From: Psococerastis gibbosa
Lineage: Eukaryota; Arthropoda; Insecta; Psocodea; Psocidae
Length of the DNA: 64,000 nucleotides
NCBI GenBank assembly: GCA_963971405.1
Contig: OZ020485.1
Coordinates: 17,856,001-17,920,000, forward strand
Reading direction: 5' to 3'
Part shown: positions 13,401-40,788 of the stretch, piece after piece
Layout of the letters: each line of letters starts with the position of its first letter
Numbering within the stretch: the first letter of the stretch is position 1
The notes under the pieces: model-generated
What the model was told of the DNA's origin: nothing
Seen by the model: the letters and a program-made list of their open reading frames with translations, nothing else
The model's database searches: none
Translations under genes and position numbers: made by a program

Positions 13401-16400
13401 TGGTCTCAAAAAGTAGCCAGTGTGGGACTCGAACCAACAACCTTTCGGATGAAACTCGCATACGTTACCACCAGAATACAAGATGTACTCATCAAAACAA
13501 ATACGATGTATGTGTGTGAGGGCAGGTGAGACAGGCGTATGACAAGTATGAAGTTTACATTGGCTGGGAGCCCGGACATGACATAGACCACATGGTACAC
13601 ACCGCAGTGAACGGCCCCTAACGCCGTTCGGAGCGTTCGCCGTTCCCGCAGCTGCCATACCCTCATCTTCATCATCGTCAAGCCTGCATTACTGCCTTGA
13701 TTTCAGGTCATGGACTTATCTACAACCAGCTATAGGGAGCCACCATATAATATTAAATTTACTTAGGAAATACTGTAGCTTTCGAGATTGGACATCCTTT
13801 AATTTCCATTTTTTTTAGTCACTAAGTGTGGCTGCCAGGCTCGCTTGCAACTAACTCTGGCCAAGTTTCCGCATGTTCGTAGCATGAGGAAGAACTTGGC
13901 CCGATTTTCTTACTCACACCATTTTTTTTAGGACTTTTTATGGACCCATGCCCATAGGTCCCCTTTTCAATGCCAACGACCCCATGGATTTCCGACACGA
14001 TAATTTGTATTGTTTCCGTATGAATTTTTGGCCATTGGCGAACTGGTATACGTTCTCGATGTCAATCTACACCGACTACAAGCGATAGTGGACAAGCTGA
14101 GACAAGCTTACCATTGATGCAATGAGAGAGGATTTCAAAGAACTTGGCTTGTTTTGTTTTTCACATGGAGTGTTTTGGTTGGTTGGTTGGTTATACACAT
14201 GACTAGGCTGAATATAGCAAATTCATAGCCCAGTGAGCCAACAAATGGGTTCTATCGAGTGTTTCAAATTTCCTGACCTAAAATCGAAATTTGAAAATAT
14301 CACTCAAAGAAGTGTCTAGGTCACGGTTAAATTGCATGGGCTGCTAGCCAAACGCTACAAATTGATCTACTCCACTTTCTTCCTTTCAAAAATCTCCAAC
14401 AGTCAGCAGTCAGTTGGAGTATAGAGAGGAGCTGCTCTCGTGGTCACCTCAGCAATGAGAGTCTTTCCGTTCTCTAACTGCATTCTCTTCACTTCCTGCG
14501 CACTAAGACCATTAAATTACATAGACTGTCCTTGGAATTTGGAACATCACATAAGACTTTCACTCTGTTTCTTCTTGTCATTTCATTCATTGAATGGTTT
14601 TTCTGATCAATATAAATAAATAAATATATTTCTCCTTAGATTATGCAATCAATACACATCCGAAACTAAATAAATAAGTATACGCAAATAAATAGTTTAG
14701 TTACATGTCATGCGTAGACAGTCTACAGGCTGTCTCGATAGCTCTCCCCATGAATTGGCCCTTAATATATTCATTCATTGATTTACAGATTTTTATTGAT
14801 TTGCATTTTGGACTCTTTTAGGTCTGTTTGAAAATAAATGATTATTTATTTATTTCAGCAATTTTGGGAAATTATTACCATTTCTCGCCACTCTCAGTTC
14901 ATTTGGAAGAATCCAGTCGCTCAGTTTTGGCTGTGCGGCCCTACAAGATCTCCCCGTTGCCTCGTGTTAAAGCCTGATAGCTGTGGGAGTCCCATTATGT
15001 TAAAATTTCAATATATTACAATCTATCTTTATTCTGATTCACCAATTTCCAAATTGACCCGGTACAAATTTTCTTTCATCTTTTGCTACTTCTACCCCAC
15101 ACTCGTACTTCATTGAACTTTTCGCTAATTTCTTGGATGTGATGGGAATTGGCAGGGAGTGTGTGAAAATAACCGGGACGGAATAGCCCATTTTTACCTG
15201 TACTATGAAACCGCAGTTCGAGGTTTGGGACTCGACATAAAAGGAAACAATTTCACCGGGCCATTGGGTCCACCCAATCGTCACGAGCGCCTTACCTTAA
15301 CCTGTAGAAAAAAAACGGTGCTGTCAGACATGTTTTTCACCATAACATCTCAAATAGAGCAGTGGCCATAACGGGGGAACCTATACCATTCCTCAGGCAG
15401 TCAGGCCTAGACCATCATAGATTTGTTGTGTCACTGCGTTTTGTAGTGTGTGAGAAAATTAATAACGACTAGGCACCCAACAAAAAATACAAGTAGGCAC
15501 AGATAACAAACGATCGTCAGGTTTGTCCACACCACTTTTACTTTATTTCAGCTGGCTCAACATTCTGTTAAGAATTTTGGCTGCAACCACGTCATCCCAC
15601 TACTCGTCACTCGACACCCATAGGAATGGATTCTCTGTCTTCTGGATCATGCTTCAACAACTTTTTGAGCACTCTAGTTACATCCATTCTCTCGACATGA
15701 CCCAGCTAATTGAGTCTCCCTGCTTTGATGTCGTCCCGCGCCCGATAGTAAGTAGTAAAAGCCCATATATGTCCCTGTTTGCAGTGGGACAACATGTATA
15801 TACGGAAGCATCTATCACTGCCAGGAAGTGTTCCAATCAGGGCGCTGCAACTGAATAGGGGACCTTAATTCAACTAAAGGGGGCCATTCTGCTGACAACC
15901 TCAGTCCGCCACTTGTTTAAATTTCACGAACAAAGCCTGCTCACGGTCATTTCTTCTACTCTGTGACACCTTATGGCTTTACGATTGGTACTTCCTGAGA
16001 AATTTGACTGTGTGAGAAAAAGTGGGGGTCCATTTGCTCCTCAGAAGAGTGGGGGTTGGATGGTTAGCGGTTAGTAATGTCCTGAAGGACTTTTTATGGA
16101 CTATTATTATAGTGGCCCATAGGTCCTTTATCCAATGCCAATGACACCATCGGTTTCGGACATTACTGGTATTGTTTCGGTATGTATTTTTGGTCCTTGG
16201 CAAACTGGTATACGTCCTCGATGTCAACCTACACCGGCTACAAGCGATAGTGGACAAGCTGAGACAAGCTTACCATTGACGCAATGAAACAGGCGAAAGC
16301 ATGACTTCACCAAGTACAGATACGAGTCGGGGGTGGTTTTACTAATGCGACCAATTACTAAAATAGAAACCTATTACCAACCACACCCATCCCTTTTAAC

Positions 16401-19400
16401 GATTATAAACAAATGATAGCCATTGGCATATAGCTTGCACTGTCTTGTTGGAAAAATTGACTAGCAGCAACCAGCAGTCCGAGCAATTTCTGCTATGTCC
16501 GATGGTCTCAATATGACCGTAGACATGTTAGGAAATTGCCTAAACCTGTCAGAAAGCAAAACCCTTGCTGGTCTGATGGGATTTGACGAATGTGTGAAAC
16601 GTTTGTAGAGCGCCTACGTTATGGTTAGGCACACCCGACTCAAATCGAGGCAAAATAAGACTTAGCAAACAAAAGTATCTAAAATATAAGAAAAAATAAA
16701 TAAATTATGGCAGCTCCCAAGTAACCCAGATCCATTATAGATAAAAAAGGGCTCCACTCTGGTAAACCTGCATTAGCTTACATTTTCAATACCATTGACT
16801 ATTCGGTATTCCCCATAAAACCTTCTTGAATAGCATGATAAAAAAAGGAAGAAAGGTAAATGGGAGGATCAGTTTCAATAAAAGAGGCTCGAGTGTTCAT
16901 CCGGGAATTGAACAAGGCTGCCAACATAGACCATCCATCACGCGGGAAACTCCTAGCTGTCATGTTGGCCGGCCTGCACTGCCTCTCTCCTCAAATTTCC
17001 CACGCCAAATAAATTTCCATTACATCAATACACTCTGCAGCTCACCCACTATTTTCTATTAGCAGAGCTTTTCACTTTATAGGCGATTTCAGTTGTTTTT
17101 TTTTCACACTACGGAGAAACAGCGCAAGAGCTGTCGAGCAAGTGAGGCTGAATAATAAGCCTAAGGACACGACACGTTCTCCTATTTCACATTTTCCAAA
17201 GTAGAAACATTCTCACAGCGCAGATGGTGGAGGCACCCGTAAAATCCTTGTGACAGAGAAGCTATGGGCAGTGGCAAATTGGTTTTTGGAACACTTTAAC
17301 TCAAACTGGCCACTATTGCCAATAAATAAATAAGAAACAAAGATATATTGCAGCATTATATGGTGTACAATACTTACATGAAACTAACTTACAGTAAATG
17401 TTGAATAGGCGACCTTCTCGTTATAATCGAAATTAGATAATTTGAAAAAATCAGGACTTGGCGGGATTCGAACCCACAATCTTAACCGCTGGAAAGAGCT
17501 CGTTTGTTAGAGGAAAAGAAGGTATTAAGTGGTTGGAAGAGAGTTCAGGGTTGAGAAACAAATTGTGGAGAGGATACCAAGAATGAGACCGCGATGGCTT
17601 CGGCACATAACGCCGGCGGGCGAATTGAATGGGAAATGTACAGGGAATAAGGAAGGAGAGAACACCGAAGAAGTGTTTGAGAAACCAGATTGAGGATTGG
17701 CGTCCGGTATTAAGGAATCAATGGTTGGGGGGGGGGGGTATAGCCAAAGGATACTGCAATGGTTCAGGAACATCAGAAAAGAAATCAGATTGAGGATTGG
17801 CGTCCGGTATTAAGGAACCAATGGTGGGATTTAGCCGATAGACGAATCGAATGGTAGGTGGTGTAGAAGATGCAAGACAGGAGGGAAAACCTAGGCAGGG
17901 GTATAGATCCCATAGTCAACCTCTGCTAAGAGTACAAGGACAGCTGCACAAATATAATACAATCAGCGAATGGCTACAAATAATAAATCTCCTCAAAATG
18001 TTCTCTGTCCTCGTTTCTTCTGGCAAGGAATTCCAAAGCCTAGAGGTGTTCACTTACTATTTATTCTATGGCCAGAGAGGGGGAAGTTCCCCCTACGCCT
18101 ATGCGAAGAACCATGCAAATTAACGGTAACGCGATGTATGACTGGGTCGTCTGAAGCATCCTATAACGGTGACAAGTCCCTGAACGGTTGCCATGGATAC
18201 CTCAAACACTGAATGGACAGCTATTTATAGCATACCTACCCCACCCATATTTTATCCTACTGATTTGCCGTTTAGTTTCCGTTACATCAAACAATGCCTA
18301 TCCGAAATTGCCCAATCGATTTATGTTATACTATTAATAGATTAATATGCCTATTTTAAGCATCAACCCAAAACTAATTTTCTTTGTCGTATTACTATTT
18401 CCCAATGAATGGCTTACTTCCTGCTTACTTCTTAATGCATCGCTTCCAGCTCAGGTGATGCCGACTGCCTGATGTCTCAGAAATTACCTTGTCGCTAGTG
18501 CCCACATCCTTGCAACCTTGGCATAGATTCTTGTCTGCTATACACCCATACCTCCCCCCCCCCTCCTCCTCCCTCCCAATCATGAACGGTGATCTCCTTA
18601 TTTCATTGAGACCCAGAAGCTCATTTGTCAATTTTTCTTCTGTTACAATCTATCAATTGGCTCGCAGCAGAATTTTCTAGAGTAATTTCCATTCTCGACA
18701 GTTCTTTTTTTAAGGTAAGTTCAGCATCACATTTCATCCTTGAGGACGTCCCCTTACGCCCTCCTTGGTGGATCCATGAAGAGCCCTACATTCATTCGGC
18801 AGCTACAGACGCCACCGTAGGTTTTGCTCACAGGCGTCAAGTCACCTCAGTCTTGGTCAACCCGCCTTCTGCCCATTGGTCTCTCGCAGAAACCCTTCTT
18901 TGCAGGCTGCAGCCCAGTCATCAGAAAGCCTTTCCTTAATTTTTAAGCTCTTCAATTAATGATGAGCCGAGTATGGATTTATCTACTCACAGCCTAGTTC
19001 TACCAACCTGATAATTTACCACGTTAGCCATAACCTTACAGTAACCATGAATAACGGCATAATAGTGGGTCTCGCCTTAATTACACATTAATTGATAATC
19101 ATCCGAGTGTGGAATCGAACCAACTATTTATCCACTCACAGCCCAGTATTCTACCAACCAAACTATTTATCATATCAGCCTTAACCTTTCAGTAACCATG
19201 GATAACGATTAACGACAAAATAGTGGGAGCAATGTCTGTCCATAATTACACATTAATTGAAGATGAGCCCAGTGTGGAATCGGAGAACATGTGGCTCAGG
19301 CTATATCTCGGTTACTCAGTCTGATAACGCAGGAGGCTTCGCTTAATAGTCTCTCTGCCGATGTGTGTGACGCATGCTTTCTTTACACTGTTATCAATAC

Positions 19401-22400
19401 TCTTCAACAGTGTCAAAGATAGCCTCAAAGGATTCCAAAGTACCAAAGTTACATACATTCTTATCCAACAATAAACCAAATTTTTTATCACGGTAAAAGC
19501 ATTCCCCTAAAGAAACCCAGAGGCTGTTCATTTAGGCAATGATTGAGCTGCAGGCTACTAGCGGGGTCGCAGGTGGCGGATAGCGAAAAGACCACCAGAT
19601 ATGATGGCTAGCTGCAAATACAACGAATAAGGCGGGGTTTCCACCGACCTCTCATTGCAGAATGCACATACGTTGACGTGGTAGCAGACATTCAAGACTT
19701 AGGCGGGGTTTCCACCGACATCTCATTGCAGAATGCAAATGACATTGACGGAAATTTTTGTTTTTCTTTTTATAGAAATGTTTGTACTTAACATATCCCA
19801 TGACGCCATTTTTTAATTTTAGTTTGTTTGTTTGTGATTTTACTGTATGATCAATTTTTACTATGGCATAGAGTAAAACAAAAATTTCCGTCAATGTCAT
19901 TTGCATTCTGCAATGAGAGGTCGGTGGAAGCCCCGCCTTAGCAGCAGTCACCGACCAAGCAGCGGCATAATTCTGAGGGTGTGGTTGCAAGTCTGGTGGT
20001 GCAGGTTTGACTAGAAAAAACCACAGTAGCCCGAGGATGATCATGCGACAGGGCGAATAGTTGCCGCCACTAAATAAGCAACCACTACTAGGGCACTCTT
20101 TTGTCTTGGGGTTGGGCCATGAAGGCGGAGGAACCCAATGAAGAGTCAACAGCATAGGGATGCAGAAGGCAACGTGAAAGCACTGCATTACAATTCCCTA
20201 GTATAGTCATCATGACTAAGTACAATCGATACCATATTCTACATACTTGAATTCCTTTTGGGGAGTCAAAAGTACGTGTTTACAATTGACATGATAATCG
20301 CCAATCTTCGAAAGAAGAGGCATTTGAAGAAGGAGGCTATTTATATACAAGGTATGATGGGTAAACTACGATGAGTTGAGGCAGAAAAATTACTAGTATA
20401 AGTTGACTGAGGCATACGTTTGCAAGTGTCAGGTTCAAAGAGCCACTTTACTTAATGATACGATATTTCGGGTGTGAGCTTTCGTACATGTTATTTGTAA
20501 GATGACTGCTGATCGGGTTCGAGGGCGTCTGCAGTTCTGTTGTTTTTCATTTTCCAATACTTTCAATCTTTATATTTGCAACCCTACAACTTTGACAATA
20601 CCCCCTATGTTTGTCCACATAATAATTCTATTTTATTATTGTGTTGGTTGACATCGAGAGTTTCAGCAGCCAAAACTCATGCGGAAACGATACCAATACT
20701 GCCCGAAGGTCAATGGGGTTGTTGGCATGGCAAGGTTCAATGGGCCACAACAAATATATCTAAAAACTACTTCGAGAAATAATAATGGCTAATGTAATGT
20801 GAAATAAATATAATGGTTAATCAGTCTGAATTTTAAATGAAGTATTTTTAATTATTTTTATTTTCCCTATTCTTTTTTTTCGGCCGGAACTCCCCTACCG
20901 AAGGAATATATTTATAAATATAATTAATTATACCATTTTAAATAATAATATTAAGGGCAGTAGTTAACAATAAAGAATAAATAGGCAAGAGAGCCTATCA
21001 TGAGTTCAGGCCTGAATGGAGGATCCTTTTTCCAGACCATTGGTGGTCATTTCTTCACGCCCTAGGCATTAAACTGCAAGTTAGCACTGTGGTCACGTCT
21101 TACATCAAGGAGAAACCCCGTATAGCATCGCTAATATATGGGGCATTAACCAACGGGACCGCCCTTACCGCACGCGCCATGTATTTCTGAATGTACAGGA
21201 CTAGCGGAGTGTGAGCAAGTCAGCAACGCACCCGTCAGGGTTTAGTAAATAAATAAATAAATAAATAAATAGTGACTTTTTGTTCTACTAATAAGCCAAT
21301 CTAGCGGATGGCTACGAAGTTGAAGCCCTCTCATAACAGTTTTGGAGTATTCGGAACTCGGGTTTTATTCTGTTGCCCTGAGAATTTACTTGCCGGTTTT
21401 TTTTCTTATTTACTAATTTTTAACAACCTGCTTATAATTTTGATCTGTAATTCAATTAGGCTACAGGCTATTTCATGAAGACGTTTTCGCTGCATCTACA
21501 ATATGCACCAAGTGGGTAGATAATGTATCCATTAAATTGTCTATTGTACATTGGATACCGTTATTAAAAATTATAAATTTGCAGAAAATCGAATTTTTGG
21601 CTTGGCTCACTGGGCTCTTGAGCCTTGAAGAATATTGGAAATCAATAATTAAATATATTTTTATCGTATATGCCTGTGATAACACTAAATAAAAGATTAC
21701 ACAAGTTGAATGATTACATCGTGACTTTCGAGCAATGTGCAACAGTTAGGCTGAATCACTTTCAATGACTCATGTGAAGTCCGTAGTACTTAGGCCACTA
21801 ATTGCCAGGAAAATAAAAGTTGTGTGTTCCGTAAATTTACCAACGATGAAAGGAAGAAATAAAATTATCTTTATTTTCCATTTAGGCCATTTTTCGGCAT
21901 TTCGGACCACTCGCAACGGTGGTAGCCGAGAGAAAAAATTCAAGGAAACTACAATAATTATGATGGACCCTATGCGGAATTGATAATTCTCACTATGGCT
22001 TGTAATTATGAGTATGGGTGATATGCATTATGTATGTCGATGTCAAATAGGCAGCACAGAACAGTGGATCTATGTTTTGCTACAGGCTTCACATTCCGGA
22101 TCTTTAAATAGAGTACTAATAGGTCTATTTAATATTAGCCTTAGTCAATTATGTAATAGTGAAAGTTCGACCAGACGCCAACTTTTTGGTAAGGGATACA
22201 CTAAAAATGATTGGAACACACATCCTTGCCGGTTACCCCCCAAAAAGTATTGCTGCGGCGGCACACTCAATGAAATGTTGGGTACAGGTTAAGTTAAACT
22301 TAAGTAAAAGTCGGATGTAAATGCTTATAAAAAGGAAGGTAAACTTCCCATTGGCAAGATAATAATGTATATTTAAAGCAAGGGTTATTTCATTTGCATG

Positions 22401-23571
22401 CCCCTGCCATGTTCTTCCCAACGCAAAAATCCGACATAAAATGGGCAGTAGACAAATAACGTGCGCAGCCTCCTACCCAGTCACTCGCTACGGAACCACC
22501 GAGGTACAACCGTCGAAGTCTACGCAGCGCCACTGAAGATCTCAACCGCAGATGTTGACGAAACGTTTGGAAGTTCACTTTCATTTCGACCACGGCCCAT
22601 CAGCCCGGATTCTACTGGTTCTTTATTTGACTCCGGCCGTGAAAGCCTATGCAGTTACATACTTTGCAGATACAAATAACTATGGTTCACCGGCCTTTAA
22701 TTCTTTCAGAAGGGGGTTTCTCTTTGAAAAATTAATAAGCAAATAAATCAGCAGGAGTTAAATAGTGAACCAATGTTTTAGAAAGTTTAAAAAAAAAAAG
22801 TGGGTTGGTAAGAGAAGTGATGCTAACTATCTTTAAAGGCTATGTGTTTGTTTCCCAAAGAAGTAAAAATCCTGTAGTAGACTATCAGTCTATCATAGTC
22901 AGTGTCGAAACCACGGCCAGTTAACATATAAATGCAGACTAATAAAAGGCCTTTGAAAGTATAGGGTTGCTGTTGTTGATGATAGTAGCATGAAATGTTA
23001 ATGATGCCAACAATCCATCGATCACAGTAAAGTTGATTTAGTGGTACCACAAAAAGCCTTGCAATTAACTATTCCGCATAATTTTAATCAAAGCACTCCT
23101 GAAGGGTGCTGCAAATAACAGCAATATATCTAAATGCTAATATGATTTGCTTTTAGCAATGACTGAAAATTATTCATAGCATTTTATACATTTTATAAAT
23201 ACGGCATAAGAAAGCGTGAAACGATTCAATGCGAAAAGTAATTAAGAAGAGACGATGAGAATTGGTTAAGCGTTGGGGTCTCCCGTCGACATCTGCGTAC
23301 AATGCATCCAATGCAACACTGCTTAATGTGGGCGTTGCCGTGTTACAGAATCTTAATTAGAAGCCTTTGTGAGATGCTAAATCTAAGACTATAGCTTTGT
23401 ATGGTAATCTTTTAACTTAAATTAGTATCAGAGACAAGTAAAACTTTTCTTACCCAACAGCAAAAGCTTAATGTCTTTTGCGGCTTGAATTCCGTCCTCT
23501 TTAAGGTTCTTTTCAATCTGCTTACTGCGGGCAAGAGCTGCCCGCTCCTCCGCAGACATAGCGCACCCCAT
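1265..23571 (-). CDS. Galphao: G protein alpha-o subunit, first three coding exons (3' part outside window)
   Basis: Heterotrimeric G-protein alpha subunit of the Go/Gi class. It binds GTP at the inner face of the plasma membrane and relays signals from seven-helix receptors. Coding exons, in transcript order on the minus strand: 23571-23454 (118 bp), 3400-3358 (43 bp), 1406-1265 (142 bp). Each is bounded by AG and GT, and the phases fit. Exon 1 starts [16 protein letters not shown], with Gly2/Cys3 for myristoylation and palmitoylation, and ends at KLLLLG. Exon 2 supplies the P-loop GAGESGKST and IVKQMK. Exon 3 starts IIHESGF and includes [20 protein letters not shown]. The SAEERAAL N-terminus marks alpha-o rather than alpha-i. 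About 101 of the roughly 354 residues usual for the family are here; switch regions and the C-terminus lie off the left edge. Exon sizes match the conserved Go/Gi gene structure as I know it. Intron 1 is about 20 kb. Confidence 0.95.
2440..3350 (-). pseudogene. 5'-truncated LINE reverse-transcriptase fragment
   Basis: An open stretch at 2726-3334 reads as the C-terminal part of a non-LTR retrotransposon polymerase: [25 protein letters not shown], and the Arg/Thr-rich tail NTRNTALGL typical of this region. The catalytic half is missing. A (TTA)n-like run at 2448-2463 may be the 3' tail. It lies in Galphao intron 2, in the same orientation as the host gene, its 5' break within about 10-20 bp of the exon-2 splice donor. 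Confidence 0.7.
3358..3400 (-). CDS. Galphao: Galphao coding exon 2 (43 bp, P-loop)
   Basis: Micro-exon encoding [15 protein letters not shown], the guanine-nucleotide phosphate-binding loop. Acceptor AG at 3402-3401, donor GTGAG from 3357. It enters in phase 1 and leaves in phase 2, which joins cleanly to exon 1 and exon 3. A 5'-truncated LINE fragment starts almost immediately after its donor. Confidence 0.95.
3532..3973. mobile_element. MITE with GGCGGG terminal inverted repeats
   Basis: Ends GGCGGGTATTCCACATACG and its inverted copy, flanked by TAA on both sides (3529-3531 and 3974-3976), a 3-bp target duplication of the PIF/Harbinger type. It has no coding capacity. Its interior shares an AAAATTGATCAATGATCA-type stretch with the MITEs at 19702-19937 and 28943-29184, so the three belong together. 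Confidence 0.75.
4085..4440 (+). pseudogene. RTE-like LINE 3' end fragment
   Basis: Decayed C-terminus of a LINE polymerase: [20 protein letters not shown], then a PGRTTTS/LKNL stretch resembling the GRR..SWLKNLR tail of RTE-type elements. Stops interrupt it. A related copy lies at about 28290-28570 (minus), and a very short piece of the same tail at about 20290-20335 (plus). Confidence 0.6.
4783..4860 (+). repeat. tRNA-like repeat with B-box
   Basis: GGTAGACCAGTTGGTAGAAA (A-box-like) and GAGGTTCGAGACT (B-box-like) sit about 45 bp apart. An inverted relative occurs at about 58835-58890 and looser ones at 15205-15260 and 63430-63500. This is a second, more diverged tRNA-derived SINE family. 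Confidence 0.5.
5093..5515 (-). pseudogene. Tc1-like transposase N-terminal fragment
   Basis: 140 residues from an ATG at 5515. It opens [20 protein letters not shown] followed by a helix-turn-helix region, a basic linker ([18 protein letters not shown]) and a second helical domain ([26 protein letters not shown]). That is the bipartite DNA-binding half of Tc1 transposases. The DDE catalytic domain is absent, so it cannot transpose. Repeated GTGTGCGAACTA words at about 5641 and 5840 may be remains of the element end. Confidence 0.7.
5911..5985. repeat. Short hairpin-forming inverted repeat
   Basis: Arms of about 32 bp (5911-5943 and 5954-5985), reading GGATTAAAAATGTAAACAAG and its near-perfect inverse, separated by about 10 bp. 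It lies inside Galphao intron 1; no coding signal. Confidence 0.6.
6720..7045. repeat. Composite dispersed repeat (family C joined to family A, inverted)
   Basis: Family C (about 6720-6900, word CGCAGACGTTGACGAAATGT) is followed directly by family A in reverse (about 6905-7045). The same C-then-inverted-A order occurs at 36105-36470. Other C copies: 22500-22660 (plus) and 35930-36035 (minus). Other A copies: about 1063-1170, 13925-14130, 16085-16300, 25125-25320, 57010-57150 and 59995-60180 (plus); 20640-20755, 27176-27275 and 37760-37975 (minus); 49625-50150 (plus, interrupted). Confidence 0.65.
7495..7999 (-). mobile_element. Penelope-like element remnant with GIY-YIG endonuclease
   Basis: The minus-strand reading at 7999-7778 contains [20 protein letters not shown] followed by KDRITKHKR. 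This is the GIY-YIG nuclease signature (GVY...LYIGQTGR...R..KH) of Penelope-like retroelements. Downstream, at about 7495-7620, lies a region with ACCGGTTTCCGCA and GCCATCGTCAAG. It has a counterpart with no coding part at about 41325-41460. The reverse transcriptase is missing. Confidence 0.7.
8904..9100 (-). repeat. tRNA-shaped SINE copy (longest)
   Basis: Minus-strand copy of the SINE seen at 45-175, with B box GGATTCGAATCC and A box TGGTCGAGCGG. It also preserves an upstream segment (to about 9090) shared with the copy at 26112-26245. Confidence 0.7.
11205..12195 (+). pseudogene. Decayed LINE reverse transcriptase
   Basis: A run of fragments in shifting frames. [17 protein letters not shown] precedes FADDCAIIC (the catalytic FADD box, about 11310), then [17 protein letters not shown] (about 11605) and a thumb-like region with GICFWGGAG (about 11780). 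At least three internal stops or frameshifts are visible. It resembles the fragment at 2726-3334 in the KYLG.IID..SW segment and is probably the same family. Confidence 0.75.
12430..12690 (+). repeat. Dispersed SINE-like repeat, family B
   Basis: About 260 bp beginning near GCAGGGGAACATGG, with central words GTGGTCCAGAATCCACTATA and AATCAGGAGGTCCACC, and ending in an A-rich (AAAC)n-type tail. Copies lie at 49708-49997 (nested) and, as a shorter variant, 28670-28829. The other two copies have visible target-site duplications. Confidence 0.7.
12990..13640 (-). repeat. Tandem array of tRNA-derived repeat units
   Basis: At least two full units and one decayed unit, with period 221-227 bp (marker word ACCGCAGTGAAC at 13153, 13380, 13601); a weaker relative precedes them. 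Each full unit, read on the minus strand, has an A-box-like TAGCCTGATGG and a B-box GGTTCGAGTCCC about 35-40 bp apart. Tandem head-to-tail SINE copies or a young satellite built on a tRNA-like unit. Confidence 0.65.
17540..17870 (+). pseudogene. LINE polymerase C-terminal remnant with internal duplication
   Basis: The plus strand reads [20 protein letters not shown] and related fragments, like the RLRWLGHV..M region at the C-terminus of RTE-type polymerases. A segment beginning CAGATTGAGGATTGGCGTCC is present twice, near 17685 and 17785, with a G10 tract between. Not functional. Confidence 0.5.
18955..19275 (-). repeat. Second tandem tRNA-derived repeat array
   Basis: Two direct units with a period of about 151 bp (marker GTAACCATG at 19041 and 19192), plus the start of a third. 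The minus strand of the best unit carries TTGGTTGGTAGAATACTGG and GGTTGGTTCGATTCC, A-box and B-box like. The units differ in sequence from those at 12990-13640, so this is a different family in the same arrangement. Confidence 0.6.
19702..19937. mobile_element. MITE, GGCGGGG terminal inverted repeats
   Basis: About 50-bp inverted ends starting GGCGGGGTTTCCACCGAC, flanked by TTA at 19699-19701 and 19938-19940. A lone extra end (about 19632-19660) sits just to the left, left over from another copy. Non-coding. Confidence 0.8.
20875..21270 (+). repeat. Probable LINE 3' UTR with (TAAA)n tail
   Basis: About 400 non-coding bases ending in (AAAT)6-type repeats at 21245-21270. The 3' microsatellite tail is the only real support; the family is not recognised. 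Confidence 0.35.
23454..23571 (-). CDS. Galphao: Galphao coding exon 1
   Basis: ATG at 23571-23569; donor GTAAG begins at 23453. The exon is 39 codons plus one base (phase 1), the conserved break inside the P-loop glycine codon. An acceptor-like TTTTTTCCAG ends at 23609, so the ATG exon may itself follow a non-coding 5' exon nearer the RanBP9 gene. Too short to appear as a long ORF; recognised from the protein motif. Confidence 0.95.
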
Positions 23572-23611
23572 TCCGGGAAATGAGCAGGAACACCCGTAGC
23601 TCGGCGTCCTG

Positions 23612-24132
23612 GAAAAAAGTAGTATAATCCGTCTATAAGGACCGCTCCCGCGTTCCCAATGCTACAACCCTCTTAGCAAGGGTCCAATTCGCTCGCCGTC
23701 GCTTGCAAATCACCCAACACTAGGATTTTCCAACACATAATCTACGGGCCAGGCGGCATACAAGAATTGCGGCAAAAAGCAGCTAACACAGCTGTTTTTG
23801 GGGGCGTTTACACTGTCAAAACACCGATGAATTCACTGAAACCACCGAAACGCGATAAACCCGGGACTGGCCGCACCTTTTTCACCTAAATCATTTTCAC
23901 TAGAAAACGATCGAGCCCAGCCCAATACTCCCTCACAGCTATAAAACACCGAGAAATGACGGGAACAACAAGATCGAACGTTCACTGCTTACTGGAACCG
24001 CCAGTTATGAAAGGAAAATCAAAGGAAACTCATTGCTGAACCATGTTGGCTAGCTTGTGTGCTTGGTAATGTTGGCAACCGGTTTTGAGCGTTTTGTTGG
24101 CAGTCTGCCATGACGTCGCAGTGCTGAACAAG
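23612..24132. promoter_or_regulatory. Divergent promoter region between Galphao and RanBP9
   Basis: The two start codons are only 561 bp apart and point away from each other. The interval is free of the dispersed repeats that fill both neighbours. It contains TGACGTCG at 24111-24118, a near match to the CREB site TGACGTCA, 15 bp before the RanBP9 ATG. No TATA box stands out. A shared promoter is inferred from geometry. Confidence 0.55.

Positions 24133-40788
<16,656 letters not shown>

Larger units (their letters stand above)
3401..23453 (-). other. Galphao intron 1, repeat-rich, no host exon seen
   Basis: About 20 kb. Apart from the repeats listed separately, stretches such as 6000-6700, 9100-10900, 14130-16080, 17900-18950 and 21300-22450 show only short random-looking ORFs and AT-rich or simple sequence (TTTA/TAAA runs near 10390, 14590 and 14840; a GGTT run near 14180). 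I see no conserved coding signal in them. Confidence 0.6.

Noticed and set aside
18425..18939. Overlapping ORFs of 63-104 residues
   Set aside because: No domain, mixed frames and no splice or promoter context; treated as chance.
24085..24132. RanBP9 reading opening 16 codons earlier
   Set aside because: The extra codons begin with TTG; the first ATG in frame is 24133, and the extension resembles nothing in the family.
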